A stretch of DNA of 64,000 nt from Streptomyces kanamyceticus (GTDB lineage: Bacteria; Actinomycetota; Actinomycetes; Streptomycetales; Streptomycetaceae), in the NCBI RefSeq assembly GCF_008704495.1, contig NZ_CP023699.1:3782001-3846000 (forward strand). Direction: 5' to 3'. The translations under genes and the position numbers were made by a program. This document shows, piece by piece, positions 43,099-52,443 of the stretch; within the stretch, counting starts at the first letter, position 1, and the number at the start of each line of letters is the position of its first letter. The notes below the pieces were generated by a model that saw nothing but the letters and a program-made list of their open reading frames with translations, was not told where the DNA came from and did no database searches.

Positions 43099-43950
43099 CT
43101 ACTTCACCGCCGAGGGCTTCGGCAGCTCACAGCCCGCCCTGCTCAGGTCGATCTTGTTGCCGGGCGCGACGCACGGCACGATCCAGTAGGTCTGCTGCGC
43201 GTAGTTGATGCCTTCGCGGACCGTGACCTTGCCGTTCTCGTCGACCTCGCACGGGTTGTTGTCCGTGCACTCCTCACCGCTCTCGTTGCCGGTGTTGTTG
43301 ACGGCGACGACCTTGCCGGTCTCGTCGTCGATCACCGGAGAGCCGGACGTGCCGCCGATCGTCTCGCAGGCCGGGGTGTAGCGGACCGAGTCCTTCCAGG
43401 TCCAGTTCCCCTCCTTGAGGCGGTACGCGAAGCCGTCGACGTTGCACTTGTACAGCTTCTTCCAGTAGCCGGAGGCGACGGTGATCGCCCGGCCCTGCTC
43501 GGGGCGCGCCGAGTTCAGTTCGAGGGCCTTGATCCCGTACTTGCTCTCGATGTCGCTGTAGGTGCTGGTGAGCTGGTAGAGCGAGATGTCGGTGTCGGTC
43601 ATCGTGCCGTAAGCGATCTTGCTGGCCTTGACCGTGCCCGCGTTGCCGCCCGAGGCGTTGAGCAGCGTGAAGCTCCTGGTCGACGGCTTGTCGACGAGGA
43701 CCTCACCGGGCCCGGGGAAGCCGCTCTCCAGGCAGTGCCCGTTGGACAGGACGAGCGCGGGGTCGCCGGGCTTGGAGTCGGGCACGCGGACGACGGAGCC
43801 GGAACAGTTGCTGAGCGCCACCGTTCCCGAGAAGTCGACGGCCTTGGCCCTCGGCTTCGCGGGCGCCTCGTTGCTCACTGCCGTCGCGGGCGCCGCCGTG
43901 GCTCCGATCAGGAGGGCGGCGAAGCACGCACCGACGAGAGGCTTCTTCAT
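43099..43950 (-). CDS. Secreted trypsin-like serine protease, paralog B
   Basis: A 283-aa exported protease, clearly the paralog of 38935-39807 (shared KAKAVDF..GTVALSNCSGSVVR, TYYQLTSTYSDI-like core and GGTSGSPVIDDE). Catalytic triad: His in LVLSNGHCLESG, Asp in TDTDISLYQL, Ser in GTSGSPV. GAGGGG 8 nt before ATG 43950. The two copies are about 4.1 kb apart. Confidence 0.9.
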   Translation of the reverse strand: MKKPLVGACFAALLIGATAAPATAVSNEAPAKPRAKAVDFSGTVALSNCSGSVVRVPDSKPGDPALVLSNGHCLESGFPGPGEVLVDKPSTRSFTLLNASGGNAGTVKASKIAYGTMTDTDISLYQLTSTYSDIESKYGIKALELNSARPEQGRAITVASGYWKKLYKCNVDGFAYRLKEGNWTWKDSVRYTPACETIGGTSGSPVIDDETGKVVAVNNTGNESGEECTDNNPCEVDENGKVTVREGINYAQQTYWIVPCVAPGNKIDLSRAGCELPKPSAVK

Positions 43951-44185
43951 GTGGGGGTCCCCTCTAGTGACTGTGTGACCGAAGTGACTTCGGTTTTGTC
44001 ATGCGCATTGTTGAGGTCCGGGGCCCCGAGGGCAAGACCACAAACGGACACAACTGACCGCTGACAGAACAGATTTGCCCACCACCACCCGCCCCACACC
44101 CACCCGTCACCGGAGCCGACGGGCCGGAACCGACGTGGTGGAAAACACGAAGCGGCCCGCCCCGCACGCGCTTAAGCTCACGCCT

Positions 44186-45397
44186 ATGCAGGTCATCCAG
44201 TCGACGAAGCTCGCCAACGTCTGTTACGAGATCCGGGGCCCGGTGCTCGAGGAGGCGATGCGGCTGGAAGCGGCAGGCCACCGCATCCTCAAGCTCAACA
44301 CCGGCAACCCCGCCGCCTTCGGTTTCGAGTGCCCGCCCGAGATCCTGGAGGACATCCTCCGCAACGTGGGCGACGCGCACGGCTACGGCGACGCGAAGGG
44401 CCTGCTCGCGGCCCGCCGCGCGGTCGTCATGCACAACCAGACCCTCGGCATCGAGACCGACGTCGAGCACGTCTTCATCGGCAACGGCGTCTCCGAGCTC
44501 ATCGTGATGGCCATGCAGGGCCTGCTCGACGACGGCGACGAGGTGCTCGTCCCCGCGCCCGACTACCCCCTGTGGACGGCCGCGGTCTCCCTCTCCGGCG
44601 GCACCGCCGTGCACTACCGCTGCGACGAGCAGGCGGACTGGATGCCGGACCTCGCCGACATCGAGCGCAAGATCACCGACCGCACCAAGGCGCTGGTGAT
44701 CATCAACCCGAACAACCCGACCGGCGCCGTGTACAGCGAGGACGTGCTGCGCGGCCTCACCGACATCGCGCGCAGGCACAACCTCCTGGTCTGCTCGGAC
44801 GAGATCTACGACAAGATCCTCTACGACGGCGCGACCCACACGCCGACCGCCGCCATCGCCCCCGACCTGCTGACCCTCACGTTCAACGGCATGTCGAAGG
44901 CGTACCGGGTCGCGGGGTACCGGGTGGGCTGGATGGCGATCTCGGGCCCGAAGGCGCACGCCTCCTCGTACATCGAGGGCCTGACGATCCTCGCCAACAT
45001 GCGCCTGTGCGCGAACATGCCGGGCCAGCACGGCGTCGTCGCGGCGCTGAGCGGACGCCAGACGATCAACGACCTCGTCCTGCCGGGCGGCCGCCTGCTC
45101 GAACAGCGCGACACGGCGTACGACCTGCTCACCCAGATCCCCGGCGTGAGCTGCGTGAAGCCGAAGGGGTCGCTCTACCTCTTCCCCCGGCTCGACCCGA
45201 AGGTCTTCAAGATCAAGGACGACCGGCAGATGGTCCTCGACCTGCTGCGGGCCGAGAAGATCATGGTCGTGCACGGCACGGGCTTCAACTGGCCCGAGCC
45301 CGATCACTTCCGGGTCGTGACGCTGCCCACCGCGACGGACCTCACGGAGGCGGTCACCCGGATCGCGCGCTTCCTGGACGGCTACGGCCAGCCGTGA
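44186..45397 (+). CDS. alaA: Alanine aminotransferase AlaA-like
   Basis: A 403-aa fold-type I aminotransferase closely similar to E. coli AlaA (NVCYEIRGPVLEEAMRLEAA, LKLNTGNPAAFGFECP, PAPDYPLWTAAVSLSGG, INPNNPTGAVYSE). The PLP lysine is in NGMSKAYRVAGYR. It makes L-alanine from pyruvate and glutamate. ATG 44186 has no ribosome site; TAAGCT (44173-44178) ends 7 nt upstream, so it is probably leaderless. Confidence 0.93.
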   Translation: MQVIQSTKLANVCYEIRGPVLEEAMRLEAAGHRILKLNTGNPAAFGFECPPEILEDILRNVGDAHGYGDAKGLLAARRAVVMHNQTLGIETDVEHVFIGNGVSELIVMAMQGLLDDGDEVLVPAPDYPLWTAAVSLSGGTAVHYRCDEQADWMPDLADIERKITDRTKALVIINPNNPTGAVYSEDVLRGLTDIARRHNLLVCSDEIYDKILYDGATHTPTAAIAPDLLTLTFNGMSKAYRVAGYRVGWMAISGPKAHASSYIEGLTILANMRLCANMPGQHGVVAALSGRQTINDLVLPGGRLLEQRDTAYDLLTQIPGVSCVKPKGSLYLFPRLDPKVFKIKDDRQMVLDLLRAEKIMVVHGTGFNWPEPDHFRVVTLPTATDLTEAVTRIARFLDGYGQP

Positions 45398-45424
45398 AGG
45401 CGCTCCGATAGGCCCAGCTCAACT

Positions 45425-45439
45425 TTAGACAGAATCTAA
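45425..45439. promoter_or_regulatory. Fur/CatR-type box
   Basis: TTAGACAGAATCTAA, an inverted repeat TTAGA-N5-TCTAA, matches the 7-1-7 style box of actinobacterial peroxide-sensing Fur paralogs (CatR/FurA: TTAGA..TCTAA) with ACAGA in place of the AT-rich middle. It sits 40 nt before the start of the following gene. Confidence 0.6.
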
Positions 45440-45478
45440 GCTAGGATAGCTTTCAAGAACCCGCTTGGAGGCCATCTC

Positions 45479-45889
45479 ATGTACGAGCCGATCCGCACCA
45501 AGTCGGTCCACTCGATGGCCGACGACGCGGGCTTCCCGCACCGCACCCGCGAGGAGGAGCTGGACATCCAGCTCGCCGGGCACCTCGCGGCGCTGCTCGC
45601 CGTCACCGACGAGCTGCGCGCACTCGCCCCGTCCGCCGAACTGGACGCGGCCGCCGAGCGGTTGGCGGACCAGGTCGCCCGCCTGCGGCTCGGCGCGCAG
45701 CCCCCGCGGTCCTCCGTGGCGAGCGCGATCCACGAACCCCACCTCACCGCCCTGCACCAGCGCGCCCACGCCCTCGCGGGCCGCGCCCTGGTCGTCGCGG
45801 CATCGCGCGCCGACACCGCGGCCGCGATCCTGGCCGCCGAGCGCATGGACGTCCACGCGGACGCCACGCGCCTGGTCGGCGCCTCCTGA
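45479..45889 (+). CDS. Conserved small cytosolic protein
   Basis: A 136-aa helical protein (HRTREEELDIQLAGHLAALL; VTDELRALAPSAELDAAAER; HQRAHALAGRALVVAASRAD; AAAILAAERMDVHADATRL). No recognised family. Good ribosome site GGAGG 7 nt upstream. The Fur-type box before it suggests control by metal- or peroxide-sensing repressor. Confidence 0.7.
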   Translation: MYEPIRTKSVHSMADDAGFPHRTREEELDIQLAGHLAALLAVTDELRALAPSAELDAAAERLADQVARLRLGAQPPRSSVASAIHEPHLTALHQRAHALAGRALVVAASRADTAAAILAAERMDVHADATRLVGAS

Positions 45890-45894
45890 ACGGC

Positions 45895-45927
45895 CCCGGT
45901 CCGCGGCCGGGGAGGCCGCGGACCGGG
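45895..45927. terminator. Bidirectional terminator
   Basis: A 14-bp perfect stem CCCGGTCCGCGGCC / GGCCGCGGACCGGG with a 5-nt loop, between convergent genes. Confidence 0.8.
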
Positions 45928-45965
45928 CGCCACCAGCGGTGACGACGACCGGGGGTATGCGTCGC

Positions 45966-47711
45966 CTAGCCGGTGATCTTGACGGTGGCCTTCGCCGACG
46001 ACGCCGTGTGCAGCGCGTCGCCGTCGTAGCTCACCTCGTAGAGCGTCTTGCCGCGCTTGTTCGGCAGGTCCTTGATCCTGAACGTGCCGTCGGCCGCGAC
46101 CGACGCCGACGTCAGCTCGCCCGTCGTGCCGAACCGGTCGGTCCGCGTCACCTTCAGCGCGATCCCGGACGGCAGCGCGCGGCCCTGTCCCGCCAGCTTG
46201 CCGGTGATCTCGACACCGCCCGCGCGGGTCGCCTCGGCCGGCGCCGTCAGCTCGACCGACGTCGGCGCCTTGGCCACGTCGACCGTGATCTTGACGTCCT
46301 CGGCGGGCCGGTGCGTGACGTCACCGAGGAAGCGCAGCGTGTACGTCGCCTCGCCGAGCCTGTCCGGTACGTCCAGGACGGTGAAGCTGCCGTCGGCCGC
46401 GACCTTGGCGGCCGCCACCTCCTGCGTGCCGTCGGCGTCCTCGCGGACCGCGGCGACCTTCACGGGCTCCGCGGGAGCGGGCCCGTCGAGCTCCAGCTTG
46501 CCGCGGATGCCGAGCGGCTCGCCGACCACGGGCTTGGCTGGCGTGGTGCCGAGCGTGCCGGTGAAACGGGAGTCGTACTGGGCGGCCGGGGGCTTGATGA
46601 TGTGCAGCCAGTGGCCGAAGCCGCCGTCCGACGTCACCGCGAACAGCCGCGAGCCGTCCTTGGCCCAGCCGAGGCCCTGCGGCACGACCTGCGAGCCGTC
46701 GAGCTCCCCTTCGAAGGCGAACTCGATCGGCGTGCCCCGGTCCGCCGGGTCGGCGGGCTGGATCAGCAGGTCGGACACGCTGCCCGCGGCCACCGCGCCG
46801 CGCGCCACGTACTTTCCGTCACCGCTGAACGCCACCGCAGTGGCCTTCGCCCCCGTCGGCAGCGGCTGGTAGCCGACCGGGGCGTCCGACAGGTCCGACG
46901 CGTCGAGCAGCCGGGTGCCGTACGCCGCGTCGGCGAGGGCGATCCGCTTGCCGTCGGCGCTCTGGGCGATGTCCTTCAGGTCGAGCGCGCCCTTGCCCTC
47001 GGCGTCCGCGAAGCGCCGCTGAGGGCCTCGTACCAAGTTGGCGCCGCTCGCGTCGAACGTGGTGACGAACGCGTTGGCCGCGTTGTTCGCGCCCGCCTGC
47101 CCCATCACGAGCCGGTCCGGGGCCCCGGGCCCGGACTCCAGCTTCAGCCGCCCCTCGCTGTTCCAGCCGGTGTTGAACGAGGCGGTGCCGCTGACCCCGT
47201 ACAGCAGGGCGTTGTTGTCGGGCCTGTCGCAGTAGGAACTGCCGCTGTACGGCGTCTCGGTGAACCACGTCTTGCCGCCCGCGACAGCCATCTCCCGGCC
47301 GCAGGTGACGTCGTAGGGCGTGCTCGCGGCGCCGGTCCTGGTCTGGGTCGCCGTGTCGAACGAGAGGATGCGGTTGGACTGCGACACCTGCAGCGTCGCG
47401 CCGTCCGCGCTGAGCGCCATGCCGGACGCGGGCTGGTCGGTGGCGAGCGAGCCGACGCGCTTGCCCTGGAAGTCGTAGACCAGGACGGCGCTCGCCCCGC
47501 TGCCGTTCTTGTTCCCGTCGGTGACGTAGATCCGCTCGTGCGCGTCGTCGACCACCATCGCCCCGAAGTACGAGATCGGCAGCTTGACCACTTCGTCCGA
47601 CGGCGTGGCCGCGTACGCGGCGGGCGTCCCGACGGCGACCAGGCCCGCCGAGCCGAGGACCACCGCGAGCGCGGCGCCCGTGACCCGTCTTGACCGCTGA
47701 GACTTCTTCAA
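45966..47711 (-). CDS. Secreted beta-propeller protein with Ig-like repeats
   Basis: A 581-aa exported protein. Signal peptide (VTGAALAVVLGSAGLVAVGT), then an N-terminal YncE/WD-like propeller (DDAHERIYVTDG, ASGMALSADGATLQVSQSN, IAQSADGKRIALADAAYGTR, GLGWAKDGSRLFAVTSDG) and from ~residue 375 to the end three or more Ig-like/invasin-type beta domains (GTTPAKPVVGEPLGIRGKLE, VKITVDVAKAPTSVELTAPA, GKTLYEVSYDGDALHTASSA). Related streptomycete proteins are surface or matrix proteins. TTG start at 47711 with a GGGGG ribosome site; longer frames are non-coding in style. Confidence 0.75.
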   Translation of the reverse strand: MKKSQRSRRVTGAALAVVLGSAGLVAVGTPAAYAATPSDEVVKLPISYFGAMVVDDAHERIYVTDGNKNGSGASAVLVYDFQGKRVGSLATDQPASGMALSADGATLQVSQSNRILSFDTATQTRTGAASTPYDVTCGREMAVAGGKTWFTETPYSGSSYCDRPDNNALLYGVSGTASFNTGWNSEGRLKLESGPGAPDRLVMGQAGANNAANAFVTTFDASGANLVRGPQRRFADAEGKGALDLKDIAQSADGKRIALADAAYGTRLLDASDLSDAPVGYQPLPTGAKATAVAFSGDGKYVARGAVAAGSVSDLLIQPADPADRGTPIEFAFEGELDGSQVVPQGLGWAKDGSRLFAVTSDGGFGHWLHIIKPPAAQYDSRFTGTLGTTPAKPVVGEPLGIRGKLELDGPAPAEPVKVAAVREDADGTQEVAAAKVAADGSFTVLDVPDRLGEATYTLRFLGDVTHRPAEDVKITVDVAKAPTSVELTAPAEATRAGGVEITGKLAGQGRALPSGIALKVTRTDRFGTTGELTSASVAADGTFRIKDLPNKRGKTLYEVSYDGDALHTASSAKATVKITG

Positions 47712-47862
47712 CTCGGCCCCCCACAGGCTTTCTTGGCGGCACGCGTCGATCAGCGGTCCCCCGTGTGGGCACCATGAAACATGTGAGGGCCATGTGAAGG
47801 CAAGGTGCACAAGATGCGTGTACGAGCGGATGCGTTCCCTCCGCACACACGGCCGCACATGC

Positions 47863-47898
47863 GGATGAGCCCCGCACGCCGTTGTGCGGGGCTCATCC
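47863..47898 (-). terminator. Terminator after pckG
   Basis: A 15-bp perfect stem (47863-47877 with 47884-47898), 15 nt downstream of the pckG stop codon; arms contain GATGAGCCCCGCAC. Confidence 0.8.
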
Positions 47899-47912
47899 GG
47901 AACGTGCGGGCG

Positions 47913-49784
47913 TCAGCCGAGACGCTTCACCAGGGCGCGGTACTCGTCCCACAGCTCCTTGGGCGTGTGCTCGCCGAAGGTGTTGAGGTGCTCGGGCACG
48001 AGCGAGGCCTCGTCGCGCCAGACCTCCTTGTCGACCGTGAGCAGGAACTCCAGGTCGGCGGGGGCCAGTTCGAGCCCGTCCGTGTCCAGCGAGTCGACCG
48101 TCGGCAGGATGCCGATCGGCGTCTCGACGCCCTCGGCCCGGCCGTCCAGGCGGTCCACGATCCACTTCAGGACGCGGGAGTTCTCACCGAATCCGGGCCA
48201 CACGAACTTGCCGTCCGCGTTCTTCCGGAACCAGTTGACGTAGTAGATCTTGGGCAGCTTCGCCTGGTCCTTGTCCGAGCCGACCTTGACCCAGTGGTTC
48301 ATGTAGTCGCCCATGTTGTAGCCGCAGAACGGCAGCATGGCGAACGGGTCGCGGCGCAGCTCGCCGACCTTGCCCTCGGCGGCGGCGGTCTTCTCCGAGG
48401 CGACGTTCGCGCCGAGGAAGACACCGTGGTTCCAGTCGAAGGACTCGGTCACCAGCGGCACGGCGGAGGCGCGGCGGCCGCCGAAGAGGATCGCCGAGAT
48501 CGGCACGCCCTTGGGGTCCTCCCACTCGGGCGCGATGATCGGGCACTGCGAGGCGGGCGTGGTGAAGCGGGCGTTGGGGTGCGCGGCCGGGACGCCGGAC
48601 TCGGGGGTCCAGTCGTTGCCCTTCCAGTCCGTGAGGTGCTTCGGAGTCTCCTCCGTCATGCCCTCCCACCAGACGTCGCCGTCGTCCGTGAGCGCCACGT
48701 TAGTGAAGACGGAGTTGCCCCACAGCGTCTTCATCGCGTTGGCGTTGGTGTGCTCGCCGGTGCCGGGCGCGACGCCGAAGAAGCCCGCCTCGGGGTTGAT
48801 CGCGTAGAGGCGGCCGTCCTCGCCGAACCGCATCCAGGCGATGTCGTCGCCGATGGTCTCGACGGTCCAGCCGGAGATCGTGGGCTCCAGCATGGCGAGG
48901 TTGGTCTTGCCGCAGGCGGAGGGGAACGCGGCGGCGACGTACTTCGACTCACCCTGCGGCGGAGTGAGCTTGAGGATCAGCATGTGCTCGGCGAGCCAGC
49001 CCTCGTCGCGCGCCATGACGGAGGCGATGCGCAGGGCGTAGCACTTCTTGCCGAGCAGGGCGTTGCCGCCGTAGCCGGAGCCGTACGACCAGATCTCGCG
49101 GTCCTCGGGGAAGTGCGAGATGTACTTCGTGGAGTTGCAGGGCCACGGCACGTCGGCCAATGGGGCCTCCCCTGCTCGAGCGGAGTCGAGAGCTTGGGGA
49201 ACGTCGGCCAGCGGGGCGCCCAGCGTGTGGACGGCCTTCACGAAGAACCCGTCCTCGCCGAGCTCGTCAAGGACGGCCTGGCCCATGCGGGTCATGGTGC
49301 GCATGGAGACGGCGACGTACGCGGAGTCGGTGATCTCCACACCGATGGCGGACAGCGGTGACCCGACCGGGCCCATGCAGAACGGCACGACGTACATCGT
49401 CCGGCCGCGCATCGAGCCGCGGAAGACGCCCTTCTCCCCCTGGAAGATCTCCCGCATCTCGGCGGGGGCCTTCCAGTGGTTGGTCGGGCCCGCGTCCGCC
49501 TCCTTCTCGGAGCAGATGAAGGTGCGGTCCTCGACGCGCGCGACATCGGTCGGGTCGGAGGCCGCGTAGTACGAGTTCGGACGCTTGATCGGGTCGAGCT
49601 TCTTGAACGTGCCCTTGGCCACGAGCTCTTCGCACAGGCGCTCGTACTCGGCCTCGGAGCCGTCACACCAGACGACCCTGTCCGGCTGCGTCAGTTCGGC
49701 GATCTCGTTGACCCAGGAGACCAGCTCCTGGTGGTTGGTCGGGACTGTGTCCAGGGACACGGGAGCCGCGATGTCGCGCGCCAC
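47913..49784 (-). CDS. pckG: GTP-dependent phosphoenolpyruvate carboxykinase, with an in-frame insert
   Basis: A 623-aa cytosolic enzyme converting oxaloacetate plus GTP to PEP (gluconeogenesis). Hallmarks: PSACGKTN (288-295, reactive C291), [31 protein letters not shown] in pieces (kinase-2 region), [25 protein letters not shown] 49784 with TTAGGAG. Odd: residues ~195-211 are a 17-residue insert in [12 protein letters not shown]...[11 protein letters not shown], from a repeat (49150-49210). The insert is in a loop upstream of the active core, so function is probably kept. Confidence 0.95.
   Translation of the reverse strand: MARDIAAPVSLDTVPTNHQELVSWVNEIAELTQPDRVVWCDGSEAEYERLCEELVAKGTFKKLDPIKRPNSYYAASDPTDVARVEDRTFICSEKEADAGPTNHWKAPAEMREIFQGEKGVFRGSMRGRTMYVVPFCMGPVGSPLSAIGVEITDSAYVAVSMRTMTRMGQAVLDELGEDGFFVKAVHTLGAPLADVPQALDSARAGEAPLADVPWPCNSTKYISHFPEDREIWSYGSGYGGNALLGKKCYALRIASVMARDEGWLAEHMLILKLTPPQGESKYVAAAFPSACGKTNLAMLEPTISGWTVETIGDDIAWMRFGEDGRLYAINPEAGFFGVAPGTGEHTNANAMKTLWGNSVFTNVALTDDGDVWWEGMTEETPKHLTDWKGNDWTPESGVPAAHPNARFTTPASQCPIIAPEWEDPKGVPISAILFGGRRASAVPLVTESFDWNHGVFLGANVASEKTAAAEGKVGELRRDPFAMLPFCGYNMGDYMNHWVKVGSDKDQAKLPKIYYVNWFRKNADGKFVWPGFGENSRVLKWIVDRLDGRAEGVETPIGILPTVDSLDTDGLELAPADLEFLLTVDKEVWRDEASLVPEHLNTFGEHTPKELWDEYRALVKRLG
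49160..49200 (-). repeat. Palindromic insert in pckG, flanked by a 10-bp direct repeat
   Basis: A 41-bp segment (core CTCGAGCGGAGTCGAG-like palindrome, outer TCCCC/GGGGA) lies between two copies of ACGTCGGCCA (49150-49159 and 49201-49210), spaced 51 bp and so in frame. It resembles the short palindromic elements with TCCCCAAGCTCTCG that are frequent in Streptomyces genomes. Normally intergenic; here inside a coding sequence. Confidence 0.7.
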
Positions 49785-49991
49785 GATTGCTCCTAATCGA
49801 GGGGTTTTTGATGATGTATGCCCCGTGGGGGCTGCGACCCGGACGCTTCACGTGTAGTTCCCTCTGGCGCTCATCCGGTGCCGACCGCACTCATTTGATC
49901 ATCCGACGCAACCGCGCATCTGTCCAGAGGGCCTCACACCTGAGCGGCGTGAGCATCGCCACTTGTACGGGGACGTCAGGGTTGCGTCCGG

Positions 49992-50020
49992 TTGATGTCC
50001 GACTTACGGGTCCGTAGGTA
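49992..50020 (+). promoter_or_regulatory. Promoter of the hemolysin-III-like gene
   Basis: TTGATG (49992-49997) and TAGGTA (50015-50020) with a 17-nt spacer; the ATG at 50032 follows the -10 by 11 nt. Confidence 0.55.
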
Positions 50021-50031
50021 CGATGCGGCTC

Positions 50032-50748
50032 ATGACCGCCCCCGTCCCCGAAGCGATCCCGGAGCCCGCGGGCGCCGGTTCACTCGCTTCATCCGCGCTG
50101 CCCCTGCCGCTCCCCGCGAAGCCGAAGATGCGCGGCTGGCTGCACGCCGGCATGTTCCCCGCGGTGCTGATCTCCGGCCTGGTGCTCACCGCGCTCGCGG
50201 ACTCCACCCGCGGCCGGATCGCCTGCGGCATCTTCGCCCTGACCGCGTGTCTCCTCTTCGGCGTGAGCGCGCTCTACCACCGGGGCAACTGGGGCCCGCG
50301 GGCCGACGGCGTCCTGCGCAGGCTCGACCACTCCAACATCTTCCTGATCATCGCGGGCACCTACACCCCGCTGACGATGCTGCTGCTCCCCGACGCGACG
50401 GGGCAGTGGCTGCTCTGGGGCGTCTGGGGGGCCGCCGTCGCGGGCATCGCCTTCCGCGTCTTCTGGGTCGGCGCCCCGCGCTGGCTCTACACGCCGTGCT
50501 ACATCGCGATGGGCTGGGCCGCCGTCTTCTTCCTGCCGGACTTCATGCGCACCGGCGGCATCGCGGTGCTCGTCCTGGTCGTCGTCGGCGGACTGCTCTA
50601 CAGCGCGGGCGGCGTGATCTACGGCATCAAGCGCCCCAACCCCTCGCCCCGCTTCTTCGGCTTCCACGAGGTCTTCCACTCGCTGACGCTCGCGGCGTTC
50701 GCCGTGCACTACGTCGGCATCTCCCTGGTGGCGTACCAGCACGGCTGA
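50032..50748 (+). CDS. Hemolysin III / YqfA-type membrane protein
   Basis: A 238-aa membrane protein of the PAQR-related HlyIII family with about seven helices and a long Pro/Ala N-terminal tail. Signatures: SALYHRGNWGPRADGVLRRL, DHSNIFLIIAGTYTPLTM and the conserved FGFHEVFHSLTLAAFAVHY with His ligands. Proposed metal-dependent hydrolase or receptor; the hemolysin name is historical. Start taken at ATG 50032 (ATG 50023 is too close to the -10). Confidence 0.88.
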   Translation: MTAPVPEAIPEPAGAGSLASSALPLPLPAKPKMRGWLHAGMFPAVLISGLVLTALADSTRGRIACGIFALTACLLFGVSALYHRGNWGPRADGVLRRLDHSNIFLIIAGTYTPLTMLLLPDATGQWLLWGVWGAAVAGIAFRVFWVGAPRWLYTPCYIAMGWAAVFFLPDFMRTGGIAVLVLVVVGGLLYSAGGVIYGIKRPNPSPRFFGFHEVFHSLTLAAFAVHYVGISLVAYQHG

Positions 50749-50769
50749 CGCACCCCTCCCCTCTCCCCC

Positions 50770-50804
50770 AGTGGCCGCGGCTCCCCAGCCGCGGCCACTT
50801 TTTT
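50770..50804 (+). terminator. Intrinsic terminator with U-tract
   Basis: A 13-bp perfect stem AGTGGCCGCGGCT / AGCCGCGGCCACT, loop CCCC, followed by TTTTT. The clearest intrinsic terminator on the plus strand in the window; ends the hemolysin-III gene. Confidence 0.9.
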
Positions 50805-50851
50805 CATGCCCGACTTCCCCTGCCCGACTTCCCCTGCCCGATATTGACAGC

Positions 50852-50869
50852 AACTCTCTTTTGAGAGTT
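50852..50869. promoter_or_regulatory. MFS/TetR promoter-operator
   Basis: AACTCTC-TTTT-GAGAGTT (18-bp inverted repeat) lies between -35 TTGACA (50844-50849) and -10 TTACTC (50868-50873). The ATG at 50881 is 7 nt beyond, so leaderless. A repressor bound here would block the promoter; the TetR gene at 52430 at the end of the same operon is the candidate. Confidence 0.75.
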
Positions 50870-50880
50870 ACTCTCACTTC

Positions 50881-52443
50881 ATGGCAACTGTCAGAAATTC
50901 CCCTGCCGCCGCACACCAAGGCGACCCCCGCCGCTGGTGGGCGCTCGGCGCCCTGGTCGCGAGCCTGCTCGTGCTCGGCTTCGACATGACGATCCTCAAT
51001 GTCGCGCTGCCGACGATGGCCGGACAGCTCGGCGCTAGCACCGGTGAGCAACAGTGGATGGCGGACGCGTACGTCGTGGTCTTCGCCTCGCTGATGCTTC
51101 CCGCCGGGCTCCTCGGCGACCGGTTCGGGCGGCGCAGGATGCTGATGACGGGGCTCGGGATCTTCCTCGCGGGCTCGCTGATCGGCACCCTGGCCGACGA
51201 CGTCTCCCTCGTCGTCGTGGCCCGCGCCGTCATGGGCGTGGGCGGCGCGCTCGTCATGCCGCTCGCGCTGGCCGTGCTGCCCGCGCTCTTCGCGCCGGGC
51301 GAGCGCACCAAGGCCGTCGGCATCGTCTCCGCGGCCTCCGCACTCGGCGCGCCGCTCGGTCCGATCATCGGCGGCTGGCTGCTCGACCACTTCTGGTGGG
51401 GCTCGATCTTCCTGATCAACATCCCGATGGTCGCGATCGGCCTGGCCGCCTGCCTGTTCCTGCTGCCCGAGACCAGCGACCCCGCGTCCCCCAGGGTCGA
51501 CATCGTCTCCACCGCGCTGACCGCCGCCGGACTCGGCGCGCTCATCTACGGCATCATCGAGGCGCCGGGGCGCGGCTGGTCCGACCTCCTCGTCCTCGGG
51601 ATGCTCGCGGGCGGCGCCCTGCTGCTCGCCGCACTCGTCCTGCGCGAGCGCCGCATGACGCGCCCGATGCTCGACATGTCACTGCTGCGCGACCGCGCCT
51701 TCCTCCTGAACACGATCGCGGCGACGCTGGTGATGTTCGTGCTCTCCGGCCTGATGTTCGTGCTGCCGCAGTACCTCCAGGCCGTCCTCGGCAACGACGC
51801 CTTCGGCACCGGCCTGCGCATGCTGCCGATGATGGGCGGGCTCCTGGTCGCGGCGAAGGGCGCCGAGCCCGTGGTGCGGCGCTTCGGGGCCCGCGCGGTG
51901 ATCAGCGGCGGGCTCGTGGTCCTCGCCTTCGCCGCGATCCTCGGCAGCCGCACGGACGTCGACAGCGGCTACGGCTTCACCGCGCTGTGGCTCTCGGTGG
52001 CCGGTGTGGGCTTCGGCTTCGCCGTCGTGCCGTCCATGGACTCGGCGCTCGGCGCGCTGCCCGTGGAGCGCGCCGGATCCGGCTCGGGCCTGCTGATGAC
52101 CGTACGACAGGTGGGCAGCGCCCTCGGGATCGCGCTGCTCGGCTCGCTGCTCGCCGGGGCCTACGCCGACCGGCTCGACACCGCCGGTCTGCCGGGGCCC
52201 GCGGCCGGGGCGGCGGACGACTCGGTGGTCGCCGCGCACGCCGTGGCCGAACGGCTCGGCACGCCGGGCCTCGCCGAGTCCGCGAACTCCGCGTACCTGC
52301 ACGGAATGGATCTCGTCCTGCTGGTCAGCGGTGTCGCCGCGCTGGTGACGGCGCTGTTCGTCGCCGCGTTCCTGCCCGGCAGGGTCGACAGGCCCGGGCG
52401 GCCCGCGGCCCGGAGCACGGCCCGGACGGATGCCCGACAATGA
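50881..52443 (+). CDS. MFS drug/efflux transporter (DHA2, 14 TM)
   Basis: A 520-aa membrane exporter of the EmrB/QacA type (14 helices). Signatures: LGFDMTILNVALPTMAG, MADAYVVVFASLMLPAGLLG, DRFGRRRMLMTGL (loop 2-3), ALGAPLGPIIGGWL (antiporter motif C), WWGSIFLINIPMV. It is expected to export a drug or metabolite with protons. The TetR gene overlaps its end, and the promoter carries a palindromic operator. Confidence 0.93.
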   Translation: MATVRNSPAAAHQGDPRRWWALGALVASLLVLGFDMTILNVALPTMAGQLGASTGEQQWMADAYVVVFASLMLPAGLLGDRFGRRRMLMTGLGIFLAGSLIGTLADDVSLVVVARAVMGVGGALVMPLALAVLPALFAPGERTKAVGIVSAASALGAPLGPIIGGWLLDHFWWGSIFLINIPMVAIGLAACLFLLPETSDPASPRVDIVSTALTAAGLGALIYGIIEAPGRGWSDLLVLGMLAGGALLLAALVLRERRMTRPMLDMSLLRDRAFLLNTIAATLVMFVLSGLMFVLPQYLQAVLGNDAFGTGLRMLPMMGGLLVAAKGAEPVVRRFGARAVISGGLVVLAFAAILGSRTDVDSGYGFTALWLSVAGVGFGFAVVPSMDSALGALPVERAGSGSGLLMTVRQVGSALGIALLGSLLAGAYADRLDTAGLPGPAAGAADDSVVAAHAVAERLGTPGLAESANSAYLHGMDLVLLVSGVAALVTALFVAAFLPGRVDRPGRPAARSTARTDARQ

